Under the pieces are notes generated by a model. That model saw only the letters and a list, made by a program, of their open reading frames with translations, had not been told where the DNA came from and made no database searches. The translations under genes and the position numbers were made by a program. Shown here piece by piece: positions 54,069-63,443 of a DNA stretch of 64,000 nt. The stretch is from Runella sp. MFBS21 (GTDB lineage: Bacteria > Bacteroidota > Bacteroidia > Cytophagales > Spirosomataceae), in assembly GCF_029433105.1 (NCBI RefSeq), contig NZ_JARNTW010000001.1, positions 868,001 to 932,000 of the forward strand, written 5' to 3'. The first letter of the stretch is position 1. Every line of letters starts with the position of its first letter.

Positions 54069-55643
54069 ATGAAAATTTGTCTTACTCTTTTAATAATACT
54101 GAATACTTGGATTGCGTATGCTCAGGCTTCTTTCGATGTTGTGGTATATGGCGGAACACCAGGCGGTGTCATTGCTGCGGTGGCTGCTGCTCGTGAAGGT
54201 GCAAAAGTGATGCTTATTGAGCAGACAAAACATGTTGGAGGACTGAATACCAGTGGTATTGGCACTGCCGAGTCCGAACACATGATTGAAGAAACTATTT
54301 CGGGATTACCGTTAGAGTTTTATAGTCGTATGAGTCAATTTTACGGAAAAACTAAAACCGAATTTTACTTTGAATCGCATGTAGCAGAGAAAGTCTTCAA
54401 TGACCTGTTAGCAGAAGCTAAAGTCAAGGTTATCTATGAAGCATTTGCTCAAAAAGTAAGTAAGAAAAATGCTGCTATTCATACCATTACTTTATCAAAC
54501 GGCACCACCGTCACAGGCAAAGTATTCATTGATGCTACCTATGAAGGAGATTTGATGGCACGGTCGGGAGTGTCTTATACCTATGGGCGTGAAAGCAAAG
54601 ACCAGTATGGTGAGTCATTGGCGGGTGTAAGGTTTATTGATACTCCTATTGAAGCCTCTCCCTATGATGATAATGGCAAATTGCTACCTGGATTTGTTGA
54701 ACGAAGCACACTTACTGATGGGCAAGCCGATAAACGAGTGATGAATTATAACTTTCGGGTGATGATGTCAACAAGAGATGACCGAGTTCCTTTTCCTAAA
54801 CCCGAACGTTATGAACCACAGCGTTATATATTGCTTTCGAGATGGCTTAAAAATGAACCTAATGTCAAATTCAAAGACATCATTGATTTGTACGGTTGGA
54901 ATTACCCTAAAGGTAAATACGAAACCAACAACAAACAGAAATCAATCATCTCTTTAGGTCACTTTGGTGGGAATGTCAACTACCCCGATGCCGATTATCC
55001 CGAAAGACAAGCTATTTATGATGACCATAAAAACTGGACTTTGGGTCTATTATATTACTTGGCCAACGACCCCTCAGTCCCACGTAGTTTACACGATGCG
55101 GTAAATCAATATGGTCTTACGGGTGATGAATTCAAAGACAACGGAAACTTTCCTTACTATCTTTATATTCGTGAAGCACGACGAATGAAGGGCGAATTGA
55201 TACAGACCCAAAAAGATATTTTAGAAGAACGTACAAAACCCGATGCGATTTGTTTGGGTTCGCATTGGATAGATAGTCATCACGTACAACGGGTGGCTGT
55301 ATCTAAAACCCAATTTGTCAATGAAGGACGAATCTGGGAAGTATTGACCAAACCCTATGAGTTTTCGTACCGTACTATTTTGCCCAAGCAGCAAGAATGC
55401 ACCAATCTGCTTGTGCCTGTATGCTTATCGGTGTCGCATGTTGCGTTTTGTTCGGCACGGGTGGAATGTACGTGGATGCAGCTAGGCAATAGTGCGGGCA
55501 TTGCAGCAGCGATGGCCGCTCGTCAAAAAAAATCCGTTCAAAAATTAAGCACCACTGATTTACAGACGAATTTGAAAAAAAGAGGGGTGATTTTGAGTAT
55601 TAATCATCAAATTTGGGACGGAGAAAAAGATGGTAAAAAATGA
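54069..55643 (+). CDS. FAD-dependent oxidoreductase family protein (PF12831-like), exported
   Basis: This 524-residue protein has a short signal peptide (about 1-20, ending YAQA) and a near-canonical FAD motif: VYGGTPGGVIAAVAAAREG (from residue 27) with Glu51 closing the second strand (LIEQTKHVGG). The conserved C-terminal block ILPKQQECTNLLVPVCLSVS and QLGNSAGIAAAMA matches its paralogues at 2875 and 55640. It is the first of two oxidoreductases downstream of susCD; the next gene overlaps its stop by 4 nt. Periplasmic oxidation of the imported glycoside or a sugar released from it is likely but unproven. Confidence 0.87.
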   Translation: MKICLTLLIILNTWIAYAQASFDVVVYGGTPGGVIAAVAAAREGAKVMLIEQTKHVGGLNTSGIGTAESEHMIEETISGLPLEFYSRMSQFYGKTKTEFYFESHVAEKVFNDLLAEAKVKVIYEAFAQKVSKKNAAIHTITLSNGTTVTGKVFIDATYEGDLMARSGVSYTYGRESKDQYGESLAGVRFIDTPIEASPYDDNGKLLPGFVERSTLTDGQADKRVMNYNFRVMMSTRDDRVPFPKPERYEPQRYILLSRWLKNEPNVKFKDIIDLYGWNYPKGKYETNNKQKSIISLGHFGGNVNYPDADYPERQAIYDDHKNWTLGLLYYLANDPSVPRSLHDAVNQYGLTGDEFKDNGNFPYYLYIREARRMKGELIQTQKDILEERTKPDAICLGSHWIDSHHVQRVAVSKTQFVNEGRIWEVLTKPYEFSYRTILPKQQECTNLLVPVCLSVSHVAFCSARVECTWMQLGNSAGIAAAMAARQKKSVQKLSTTDLQTNLKKRGVILSINHQIWDGEKDGKK

Positions 55644-57271
55644 GAAAAACACTGACGTTGTTGTTCACTTTTTGGGGGCTGACTTCATTTCAGTTCCCCA
55701 AAAACCAAGTTTCTTATGATGTGGTCATCTATGGCGGAACGGCAGCGGGAGTGACGGCGGCGATTCAGTTGTCCAAAATGGGGAAAAGTGTAGCTCTCCT
55801 CGAACCTACTATGCACCTTGGCGGGATGAGTGTAGAAGGGCTCGGTGGAACCGACATTGACAACCATAAGGATTTTCAAAATAGCCCTGCTGTGGGAGGG
55901 TTGGCACTGGAATTTTATCGCCGTATAGCAAAAGTCTATGGAAGAGAAGAGGCTTTTGAGAACGCGCTCAATAACAAAGTCAAAAACACAAGTCTCTGGC
56001 GATTTGAGTCGAAGGTGGCAGAAAAGGTCTTTAATGATTGGATAAAAGAACATAAAATCGACGTATTTCTGGGGAGACGCTTGGCCGAGAATGCCCAAGC
56101 AGTAAGTAAAACAATGACCACTATTACCGAAATTCGTACCGAAAAAGGAGAAGTATTCAAGGGGAAAATCTTCATGGATGCGACCATTGAAGGAGATTTA
56201 CTGGCGCGGGCGGGTGTCAGTACAACGGTAGGGCGAGAGGCCAATGCCACTTATAATGAAACCCGAAATGGTATCCGAGCTGAGACAGATCATGCACAGT
56301 TTGTGGTCAAAGTCAATCCTTATAAAAATCCCAATGACCCAAACAGTGGAGTGATTCCGACAATTCAGGACGAACCACTAGGAACACCCGGCACGGGAGA
56401 TAAACGCCTGCAAGCATTTTGTTTTCGGATGTGTTTGACCAAAAACCCTGACAATCAAATTCCCTTCACAAAACCTACGCGCTATGACCGAGGCCAATAC
56501 GAGATTTATCTGCGTTATATCAAAGCAGGGGGGAAACTGTATCGGCCTAGCGCAGGACTTCCAAACGGCAAAACGGACTTAGGTGCGTGGCATGATTTAT
56601 CGCATAATCTCTACGGCATGAATATGGACTATCCCGAAGGGAGCTACGCTGTACGAGAAAGGATATTGGAAGAGCACAAGACGTTTACACAAGGGCTTTT
56701 TTATCTCTTAGCCCATGACCCTGAAGTAGGTCAACTCGACCCCGCCTTGCAAAAAGAATGGACAAGCTGGGGATTGGCCAAAGATGAATTTACTGACAAT
56801 GGCGGCTGGCCTCGAATGTTTTATGTACGTGATGCGCGCCGTATGGTGTCGGATTATGTGATTACGGAGCATCATGTCAAAAAACAAAACCCCACGCCTG
56901 TATCTGACCCTATCGGCATGGCGTATTGGCCTACAGACGTACACAGTGTGAGACGCATCGTAAAAGACGGCTATGCCTACAATGAAGGCTTTGTATTTGG
57001 GGGCGATTATTGGCAACCATTGCCTATTTCGTACCGGTCGCTGGTGCCCAAAGCCTCCCAATGTACCAACTTGATTACGCCTACTTGTCCCTCCTCAAGT
57101 CATATTGCTTATGGAGCGATTCGGCTAGAATGGACCTTTATGATTTTGGGGCAGTCTGCGGGTACGGCTGCGGCATTGGCACTCGACAAAAAAACTACGA
57201 TTCAAAAAGTAAGCTATACCGTATTGAAAGCTAAACTGTTGAAAGATAAACAGATACTGACGTTGGAGTAG
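55640..57271 (+). CDS. FAD-dependent oxidoreductase family protein (PF12831-like), exported
   Basis: This 543-residue paralogue has a signal-like N-terminus (about 3-18), FAD motif VIYGGTAAGVTAAIQLSKMG with Gly37 intact and Glu55 in ALLEPTMHLGGM. The C-terminal block (LVPKASQCTNLITPTCPSSS, ILGQSAGTAAALAL) is conserved. It overlaps the upstream paralogue by 4 nt (ATGA), so the two are translationally coupled and may form a heteromer or act on successive intermediates. It is closer in sequence to the protein at 2875-4557 than to its neighbour (shared CFRMCLTKNPDN, FTDNGGWP motifs). Confidence 0.88.
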   Translation: MRKTLTLLFTFWGLTSFQFPKNQVSYDVVIYGGTAAGVTAAIQLSKMGKSVALLEPTMHLGGMSVEGLGGTDIDNHKDFQNSPAVGGLALEFYRRIAKVYGREEAFENALNNKVKNTSLWRFESKVAEKVFNDWIKEHKIDVFLGRRLAENAQAVSKTMTTITEIRTEKGEVFKGKIFMDATIEGDLLARAGVSTTVGREANATYNETRNGIRAETDHAQFVVKVNPYKNPNDPNSGVIPTIQDEPLGTPGTGDKRLQAFCFRMCLTKNPDNQIPFTKPTRYDRGQYEIYLRYIKAGGKLYRPSAGLPNGKTDLGAWHDLSHNLYGMNMDYPEGSYAVRERILEEHKTFTQGLFYLLAHDPEVGQLDPALQKEWTSWGLAKDEFTDNGGWPRMFYVRDARRMVSDYVITEHHVKKQNPTPVSDPIGMAYWPTDVHSVRRIVKDGYAYNEGFVFGGDYWQPLPISYRSLVPKASQCTNLITPTCPSSSHIAYGAIRLEWTFMILGQSAGTAAALALDKKTTIQKVSYTVLKAKLLKDKQILTLE

Positions 57272-57290
57272 CAAAAGAATTTAAACAATG

Positions 57291-57325
57291 ATTTTGGAGG
57301 TTGTAGCACGCGCAACCTCCAAAAT
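57291..57325. terminator. Hairpin between convergent genes
   Basis: ATTTTGGAGGTTG (57291-57303) pairs perfectly with 57313-57325 (13 bp, 9-nt loop), but neither side has a clear T-tract. It may act as a shared 3' end. Confidence 0.45.
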
Positions 57326-57375
57326 ATAAATGTTAAAATGGCTGTCAATTCATGATTAAATGGGTTGGCAAGGTT

Positions 57376-57912
57376 TTATTTTACTTTGAAGTTTACTTCT
57401 AAATTTTCCCACAAAATCGCCACTGTTCCTTTGGGCGAAATGGTATAGGTAAGTTGCTCGTGAAATTTCGACGATTTTTTTGGTTTTACACTCACGCGCA
57501 AAGCGTCTTGCTTGTCATCATATTTGAAAGCACCCCATTGGTTAGGGACTTTATTAAAGATAATGGTCCATTCTTTTTCGTTAGGAATGGTAAAAAAGCC
57601 GTATTTGCCTTCGGCTAAGATTTGCCCTTCTACTTTTACATCTTGGCTTATCTCAAAGGTAGTAGCTTCGTTGGCACCTGCACGCCACACTTGCCCGTAA
57701 GGCACGAGTTCTCCCCATATTTTTCGACCTTTCACCGAAGGCTGCCCGTAGCTGATGGTAATGGTGGTGTTTTCTACTTTTTGCGAAACTTGGGCGGGGG
57801 GACTAGGTCGGCTGTTTTTGTCTTGAGCCCAAACCGAAAAACTTCCCAAACAAACTGCCAAGATCGTGAGTAAAGACAGGGTGATTTTTGCATTCTTTTG
57901 CATAGCTGACAT
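57376..57912 (-). CDS. DUF2911 domain protein, exported
   Basis: This 178-residue protein has a signal peptide (about 8-29, LSLLTILAVCLGSFSVWAQ) and one DUF2911 domain: VSQKVENTTITISYGQPSVK, GRKIWGELVPYGQVWRAGAN, GQILAEGKYGFFTIPNEKEW, WTIIFNKVPNQWGAFKYD. The domain has no known reaction. An internal ATG at 57903 would remove three residues. It is convergent with the FAD genes and upstream of, and divergent from, the third sigma/FecR unit. Confidence 0.9.
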   Translation of the reverse strand: MSAMQKNAKITLSLLTILAVCLGSFSVWAQDKNSRPSPPAQVSQKVENTTITISYGQPSVKGRKIWGELVPYGQVWRAGANEATTFEISQDVKVEGQILAEGKYGFFTIPNEKEWTIIFNKVPNQWGAFKYDDKQDALRVSVKPKKSSKFHEQLTYTISPKGTVAILWENLEVNFKVK

Positions 57913-58275
57913 AAAAATTTAGAATTGAAATAAGAATTGAGAACACAAATCTCTGCAAAGTGACATAGAAGACCTATGCAAACGGTGTTCAAATTGGAGC
58001 AAGTTTGTTCAAGCTTGTAATTTTCTAATAATCAGTGAGATAGTTTCTGTTTTTAGAGATGTGTGTTTTCAAGAAGAAGCCCTAAAAATAGTAGTGCAAG
58101 GGGACTCTTAAGAAAGAGGGGTTGAAGCTACCTACACCTTCTTTTGATATAAATTAAAAAAATAAGTAAAAAAATCCTATTTCTCACTAAGTGTTTTGTG
58201 CGGACAAAAACGTCTATCTCAAAAAACAGGTTTAAATAAAACGTTTCCAAGAAAAAACTTATCTTTATATAGAAA
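57913..58275. other. Intergenic region between divergent genes, no gene seen
   Basis: No ORF is supported in this 363-bp AT-rich gap. A TTTTGT...ACAAAA inverted repeat lies near 58193-58208. I found no convincing promoter pair for either flanking gene. Confidence 0.4.
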
Positions 58276-58947
58276 ATGAGAATGGTCAAGCATACTATGG
58301 AAGAAGAAGATAAGGCGCAACCGATTTTTGGGAGGCATGAGCGAGAAAATCCCGCCCCCAAACATACGGTGCTTGACCCCGAACGGATGATTAGAGTCGC
58401 TTTTGAGACCAATCCCGACACTGGCATAGCGTTGTTGTTTCAGCAATATTATCCATTGCTGTGCAGTCATGCTGTACGCTATGTTTCTTCAAAAGCCATT
58501 GCCGAAGATATTGTTTCGGATATTTTTTATGAGTTTCATACCCAGCATTTATACCGCACCATTACTACTTCTTTTCGAGCGTTTTTGTTTACATCGGTAA
58601 GGCACCGGGCTTTCGACTACGTAAGAAGCGAGATGCGCCGAAATACTTCGTTGGACAATGCCACGCAGTTTTCGATAGCCACGACCTACGAGCCCGACTC
58701 CATTACCCAATACGAAGAACTCTACCACGATGTCGAAAATGCCATCAACAGTATGCCTTTGAAACGCCGCCAAATCTATGTCATGCACCGTTTTGAAGGA
58801 AAAAAGTACCAAGAAATTGCCAATGAACTCAATCTTTCTCTTCGTACTATAGAGGCTCATTTGTACCAAGCTATCCGTCAGATTCGGACTTCTTTGAAAG
58901 ATAAGTGGCTCGCTATCGTGATGCTTATCGGCGGATGGTGGCTTTAA
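58276..58947 (+). CDS. RNA polymerase ECF sigma factor
   Basis: This 223-residue ECF sigma has a polar N-terminal extension (about 1-45, with an earlier ATG cluster at residues 1, 3 and 8), region 2 (ALLFQQYYPLLCSHAVRYVS, IAEDIVSDIFYEFH) and region 4 (MPLKRRQIYVMHRFEGKKYQ, IANELNLSLRTIEAHLYQAI). It is a paralogue of the factor at 47316-47972. A hydrophobic C-terminal tail (LAIVMLIGGWWL) is unusual for an ECF sigma and could be a weak membrane contact. FecR starts 95 nt downstream. Confidence 0.93.
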   Translation: MRMVKHTMEEEDKAQPIFGRHERENPAPKHTVLDPERMIRVAFETNPDTGIALLFQQYYPLLCSHAVRYVSSKAIAEDIVSDIFYEFHTQHLYRTITTSFRAFLFTSVRHRAFDYVRSEMRRNTSLDNATQFSIATTYEPDSITQYEELYHDVENAINSMPLKRRQIYVMHRFEGKKYQEIANELNLSLRTIEAHLYQAIRQIRTSLKDKWLAIVMLIGGWWL

Positions 58948-59042
58948 GATTTATATTCACGAATAAAAATATTCTAAAAAATAATCCACATCGCTAAGTG
59001 TTTTCGACGTTTCAACACGTCTTGTTTTTAAATCATTTCATC

Positions 59043-60038
59043 ATGAAAATGCACATAACCAAAGAAATGCTTTTCAATTACTTCGCTGGTAGAGCTACTG
59101 TTTTTCAGAAGCAGATGGTGGAGGAATGGGCACAAAACAACGAAAATCGAGAGTTGTTTTATGCTTATTTGGCTATGTGGGAAAGCGAACATCCACAGTA
59201 TATGGCTGATGCCACTGCTGCCTTAGCTCGTCATCAAGAACGAATGGGCGGCTATCAGAATCAAAAAGAAGAAGTAGAGGTTTTGGAAGTCGCTCCTCGA
59301 AAACTATCGTCATGGCTGTGGGCTGCTGCGTCAGTAGTATTGATATTAGCGGTGAGTAGTTGGCTATTCAGAGATACTATTCGGTACCAAACTTATCATA
59401 CCGCTTATGGTCAAACCCAGCGTTTGACATTGGGCGACGGGAGTCAAATCGTGCTCAATGCCAATTCGTCGCTTCGGGTGCCGCGTTTTGGTTTTGGTCA
59501 TCAAACCCGTGAAGTATATCTGACAGGAGAGGCTAATTTTTCGGTGACACATTTGCCCAATCACCAAAAATTTATTGTCAAAACTGGGCAAGAGTTTGAT
59601 GTAGTAGTGCTAGGAACCGAATTTGTGGTAAATACCCGCCCCAAGGTAGCGAAGGTAGTCTTAAACAAAGGTAAAGTACAACTGCGATATCAGGAAGGCA
59701 ACAATCAAAAACAACTTACGATGAAGCCCGGAGATTTGGTGACGCTCGAAGAAGGAGGCAAAATAAATTTGCATCAAATCCAAGAACCCCAAAACTACGC
59801 CGCTTGGCAGGACCATCGGTTTGTATTTGAAGAAACTACGCTACAGGAAGTAGCCCAGTTGTTTAAAGATAATTTTGGAGTAACTGTCGAAATCCCCGAA
59901 GCCGAACTTGCTCAATGGACACTTACGGGGTCGTTTACGGCGCACAATGCCGAAGAACTTTTAGAAACGCTTACGGAAGCTGCTAATCTTACTTACCAAA
60001 AAGAAGGAAAGAAAATCATCATAACCACCAATCCATAA
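59043..60038 (+). CDS. FecR-family anti-sigma factor
   Basis: This 331-residue anti-sigma starts at ATG 59043 (the open frame upstream to 58998 reads MFSTFQHVLF and has no parallel in the paralogue at 48022). It has a sigma-binding part, one membrane segment (about 93-110, LWAAASVVLILAVSSWLF), a FecR domain (LTLGDGSQIVLNANSSLRVP, EVYLTGEANFSVTHLP, VLGTEFVVNT) and a DUF4974 end (FEETTLQEVAQLFKDNFGVT). It is followed by an STN-type SusC after 18 nt. Confidence 0.94.
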   Translation: MKMHITKEMLFNYFAGRATVFQKQMVEEWAQNNENRELFYAYLAMWESEHPQYMADATAALARHQERMGGYQNQKEEVEVLEVAPRKLSSWLWAAASVVLILAVSSWLFRDTIRYQTYHTAYGQTQRLTLGDGSQIVLNANSSLRVPRFGFGHQTREVYLTGEANFSVTHLPNHQKFIVKTGQEFDVVVLGTEFVVNTRPKVAKVVLNKGKVQLRYQEGNNQKQLTMKPGDLVTLEEGGKINLHQIQEPQNYAAWQDHRFVFEETTLQEVAQLFKDNFGVTVEIPEAELAQWTLTGSFTAHNAEELLETLTEAANLTYQKEGKKIIITTNP

Positions 60039-60056
60039 CTCTAACGTTTTTTAAGA

Positions 60057-63000
60057 ATGAAAAAAACAATACAAACCCTATTGTTGGGGGTATTGCTGGG
60101 AGGGGTACAGCCAAGTTTTGCCCAATTTTTGGCCAGTGCTCAAACCAACCACAGCAAAGATGCCTCCCACAAGCCCTCCCAGAAAAAACTAAAGGATGTG
60201 TTGCGCGAGCTAAAAGAGCAGTATCGGGTAGATATTTTGTTTTTTGACCGCAATGTGGATGGGCTTATGGTAATGAGCAATGTCGTCAATCCCAATGCTA
60301 AACTGGAACAAAATCTCGAAGCACTTCTAAAACCTTTGGGACTGTATTACAAAAAATCAAAAAATGGAGGCTATGTCATTACCGACAAACGTACCGAAAG
60401 GAGGTCGGAGCAAAACGTGTCACGATTTCCCGAAGGTGACGCTCCGTCCGCCCCAAAAGCCCCAAGCCAATCCGCACCCGCAGCCATAGAAACGCTCGCG
60501 CCTGCCGTGGCCGAAGTCAATCGGGTAGTGGATAAAATCGTAAAAGGCAAAGTAACTGATGCCGAAAAAGGAGAATCCTTGCCAGGCGTAAACGTGATTA
60601 TCAAAGGAACGCAGCGAGGGACTACTACCAATCCTGACGGGGAGTTTTCGTTGAGTGTCCCCGACGACAATGCCGTGTTGGTATTTAGTTTCGTAGGTTA
60701 TGAATTACAAGAAGTGGTGGTAGGGAGTCGCACTCAACTGCCTATTGCGCTGAATGTTGACAACAAGTCGCTGGAAGAAGTAGTAGTAGTAGGGTACGGA
60801 ACTCAGAAGAAGAAAGACCTTACGGGAGCCATCGCAAGTGTGGATGTGGAAGCCACTCGATTGCAACCCAATACCAATGCTTCGCAAATCCTTAGAGGAA
60901 CTACAGCGGGAGTGCAGGTCATTGATAATGGCCGTCCCGGACAAGCCGGTACCATAAGAATCCGAGGAATCAATTCAATTTCAGCCAATAGTTCTCCCCT
61001 TATTGTACTAGATGGAATTATCTATGCGGGAGGCAATTTGGCCGATATTAACCCCAACGACATTGAAACCATTGATATTCTGAAAGATGCCAGTTCGACG
61101 GCCATTTATGGTTCTTTGGCCACCAACGGGGTCATTGAGATCACCACAAAAAAAGGAAAATCTGGCAAGCCTAAATTTACGTTTACTACCTATTTGGGGG
61201 CTTCTGATTATGCTTTTTTGCCTAATTACCGCACTCCTGAGCAGTACTTAGCGGCTCGTAAAGATGCCGAAGAAGCCGAAGGGGGAAGTGTGCCATTTTC
61301 GGTGATTGAACAGGCCAATATTGCCGCTGGAAAAACCATCAATCCTTTTCAGGAAATCAAACAAAGCGCTCCTATGTCAAATTATGAGCTCAATGTTTCA
61401 GGGAAAATGGATAGATTAAGTTACTTTTTTTCAGGAGCATATACCGACTCCAAATCGCCCGTTAGAGGGGATAATTTCAGCCGCTTGTCGAGCAGATTAA
61501 ACTTGGGCGTACAAGCCACTGATTGGCTCAAGTTGGGTATCAATTCTGGGTATTCTTCCAGAGATAATTCAGGGGTGAGAGCCAACCTTGTGGCTACTTC
61601 TTATTTGAGTCCTTTTGCAAGTTTATATTTAGAAGATGGCGTTTCGCCAAATCCTCTTCCACAAAACTGGGGCTTAGTAGCCAATCCATTGTTGGGAACG
61701 CTCTTAAATACCAACAAGTCAATCACTAATATACTTTTTGCGAATGCCTACGCCGATGTAAATCTTTTGGAAGGTTTGACCTACAAACTCAACGGAGGCT
61801 ATACCCGAACCGACTCCAAAACATTCACTTATAGCCCTACTTATGCTCCTACCAACCGTCTAGGTTCCGGCTCAAAAAGACACGGAGAAACCCAAAATTT
61901 TACCCTAGAAAATATTCTTAAATACCAACGCCGATTTGCCCAAGATCACAGTGTTGATTTGACCGTACTTTATGGGATTTATCAGTTATCAAATCAGTTT
62001 TCATTCCTATCAAGCCAAAATATTTTCAACGATGCGTTGGGATACAATTCGCTGGAAATTGGCGAAGGGTATGCCATTGATGTAGGCGCCACCCAAAACC
62101 GTCAAATCTCTTCTATGGCGCGCTTGGGCTATTCATTGAAAAGTAAATACTTCTTTACTTTAAGTGTGCGTAGAGACGGCTTTTCGGCTTTTGGAGAAGG
62201 ACGTAAATTCGGAACTTTCCCTTCCGCTGCCTTTAGCTGGAATGTAAGTGATGAAGATTTTATGAAGGATGTTAAAAAAATTGACTTCCTCAAGGTGCGG
62301 GCTTCATGGGGGCGCAACGGCAACCGAGGCGTGAGCGAATACTCTTCTTTAAGCCAAGTTGGGCAGCGGAATTATGTCTTTGGAGACGGCCAACCCGTAT
62401 CCATTGGTTTAATCCCTACCACGCTTGCCAATCCGAACTTGGGTTGGGAAACCACCGAAAGTTTCAATATTGGTACCGATGTTCAGGCTTTTTCAAGTCG
62501 TATTTCGGCTTCGCTCAATTTTTATGTTTCCAATACTTTCGACCTACTCTTGAATCAAACGATTCCGAATACCAACGGTTTTGAGGTTTTCTTGCGGAAT
62601 ATTGGCAAAACCAAAAACAAAGGATTTGAATTAGACCTCAAAACCAAGAATATCGAACGCGGCGATTGGGGATGGAATACCAATATCGCTTTCTCGCTCA
62701 ATAGAAACAAAATCGTACAACTCACGGGCAGAGATATCAACAACGACGGCATCGAAGACGATGACATTGCCAGTGGGTGGTTTATTGGGCAGCCTTTAGG
62801 TAGCAACTTTGACTATGTATTTGACGGAATTTTCCAACAAGGAGACGATTTGTCTTTAATCCCTGGTTCTAAGCCCGGAGACATAAAATTTAAAGACATT
62901 AGTGGCCCCAATGGCGTACCTGACGGCAAAATCACGCCCTTAGACCGTGCGGTATTACATAGCAATCAACCTAATTTTATTTTGGGAATTACCAATATCA

Positions 63001-63431
63001 TCAATTTCAAGAAATTTAGCTTGTCTTCTACCGTCAATATCAGAGAAGGAGGCTATAGTTCTAGCTCGCTCACCAATCCAGGTTCCAACTTTTTTGACCA
63101 AGCCAATTTCCTTAATCTTCCTTATTGGACTTCCTCTAATCCTATCAATACGCATCCCCGAATCAACTACCGTAATCCGCTCGGCTATGGTTTTTACGAA
63201 AGCCGCAGTTTCACCAGATTACAAGATGTGTCATTGTCTTACAATTTTTCGGATGCTTTGATGAAGAAGTTGAAAATCTCCAACCTTCAAGTATATGTCA
63301 GCGGCAAAAACCTATTTACGTGGACCAAATGGAACGGCTGGGACCCTGAGTTTGGTGGGGGCGGTCGCGACCCAGGCACTAATGGCCCGTTGCTTAAAAC
63401 ATTTATTGGTGGTATCAACATGTCATTTTAA
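60057..63431 (+). CDS. SusC/RagA transporter with STN-like N-terminal domain
   Basis: This 1124-residue protein has a signal peptide (about 1-22, ending PSFAQ), an STN-like domain (about 40-108, LKDVLRELKEQYRVDILFFD), a Pro/Ala-rich linker (about 125-150), a CarboxypepD_reg-like domain (about 160-240, VIIKGTQRGTTTNPDGEF), a plug (VVVVGYGTQKKKDLTGAIAS, SSPLIVLDGIIYAGG, IDILKDASSTAIYGSLATNG) and a barrel ending in GINMSF. YGSLATNG replaces the usual YGSRAANG in the plug. It is paralogous to the 49063 protein in its N-terminal third and diverged in the barrel, so a different substrate is likely. Confidence 0.95.
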   Translation: MKKTIQTLLLGVLLGGVQPSFAQFLASAQTNHSKDASHKPSQKKLKDVLRELKEQYRVDILFFDRNVDGLMVMSNVVNPNAKLEQNLEALLKPLGLYYKKSKNGGYVITDKRTERRSEQNVSRFPEGDAPSAPKAPSQSAPAAIETLAPAVAEVNRVVDKIVKGKVTDAEKGESLPGVNVIIKGTQRGTTTNPDGEFSLSVPDDNAVLVFSFVGYELQEVVVGSRTQLPIALNVDNKSLEEVVVVGYGTQKKKDLTGAIASVDVEATRLQPNTNASQILRGTTAGVQVIDNGRPGQAGTIRIRGINSISANSSPLIVLDGIIYAGGNLADINPNDIETIDILKDASSTAIYGSLATNGVIEITTKKGKSGKPKFTFTTYLGASDYAFLPNYRTPEQYLAARKDAEEAEGGSVPFSVIEQANIAAGKTINPFQEIKQSAPMSNYELNVSGKMDRLSYFFSGAYTDSKSPVRGDNFSRLSSRLNLGVQATDWLKLGINSGYSSRDNSGVRANLVATSYLSPFASLYLEDGVSPNPLPQNWGLVANPLLGTLLNTNKSITNILFANAYADVNLLEGLTYKLNGGYTRTDSKTFTYSPTYAPTNRLGSGSKRHGETQNFTLENILKYQRRFAQDHSVDLTVLYGIYQLSNQFSFLSSQNIFNDALGYNSLEIGEGYAIDVGATQNRQISSMARLGYSLKSKYFFTLSVRRDGFSAFGEGRKFGTFPSAAFSWNVSDEDFMKDVKKIDFLKVRASWGRNGNRGVSEYSSLSQVGQRNYVFGDGQPVSIGLIPTTLANPNLGWETTESFNIGTDVQAFSSRISASLNFYVSNTFDLLLNQTIPNTNGFEVFLRNIGKTKNKGFELDLKTKNIERGDWGWNTNIAFSLNRNKIVQLTGRDINNDGIEDDDIASGWFIGQPLGSNFDYVFDGIFQQGDDLSLIPGSKPGDIKFKDISGPNGVPDGKITPLDRAVLHSNQPNFILGITNIINFKKFSLSSTVNIREGGYSSSSLTNPGSNFFDQANFLNLPYWTSSNPINTHPRINYRNPLGYGFYESRSFTRLQDVSLSYNFSDALMKKLKISNLQVYVSGKNLFTWTKWNGWDPEFGGGGRDPGTNGPLLKTFIGGINMSF

Positions 63432-63443
63432 CATTTTCGAAAC

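Noticed and set aside
57291-57325. Strong terminator after the FAD oxidoreductases
   Set aside because: The stem is perfect but lacks a T-tract on both strands, so I list it only as a low-confidence hairpin.
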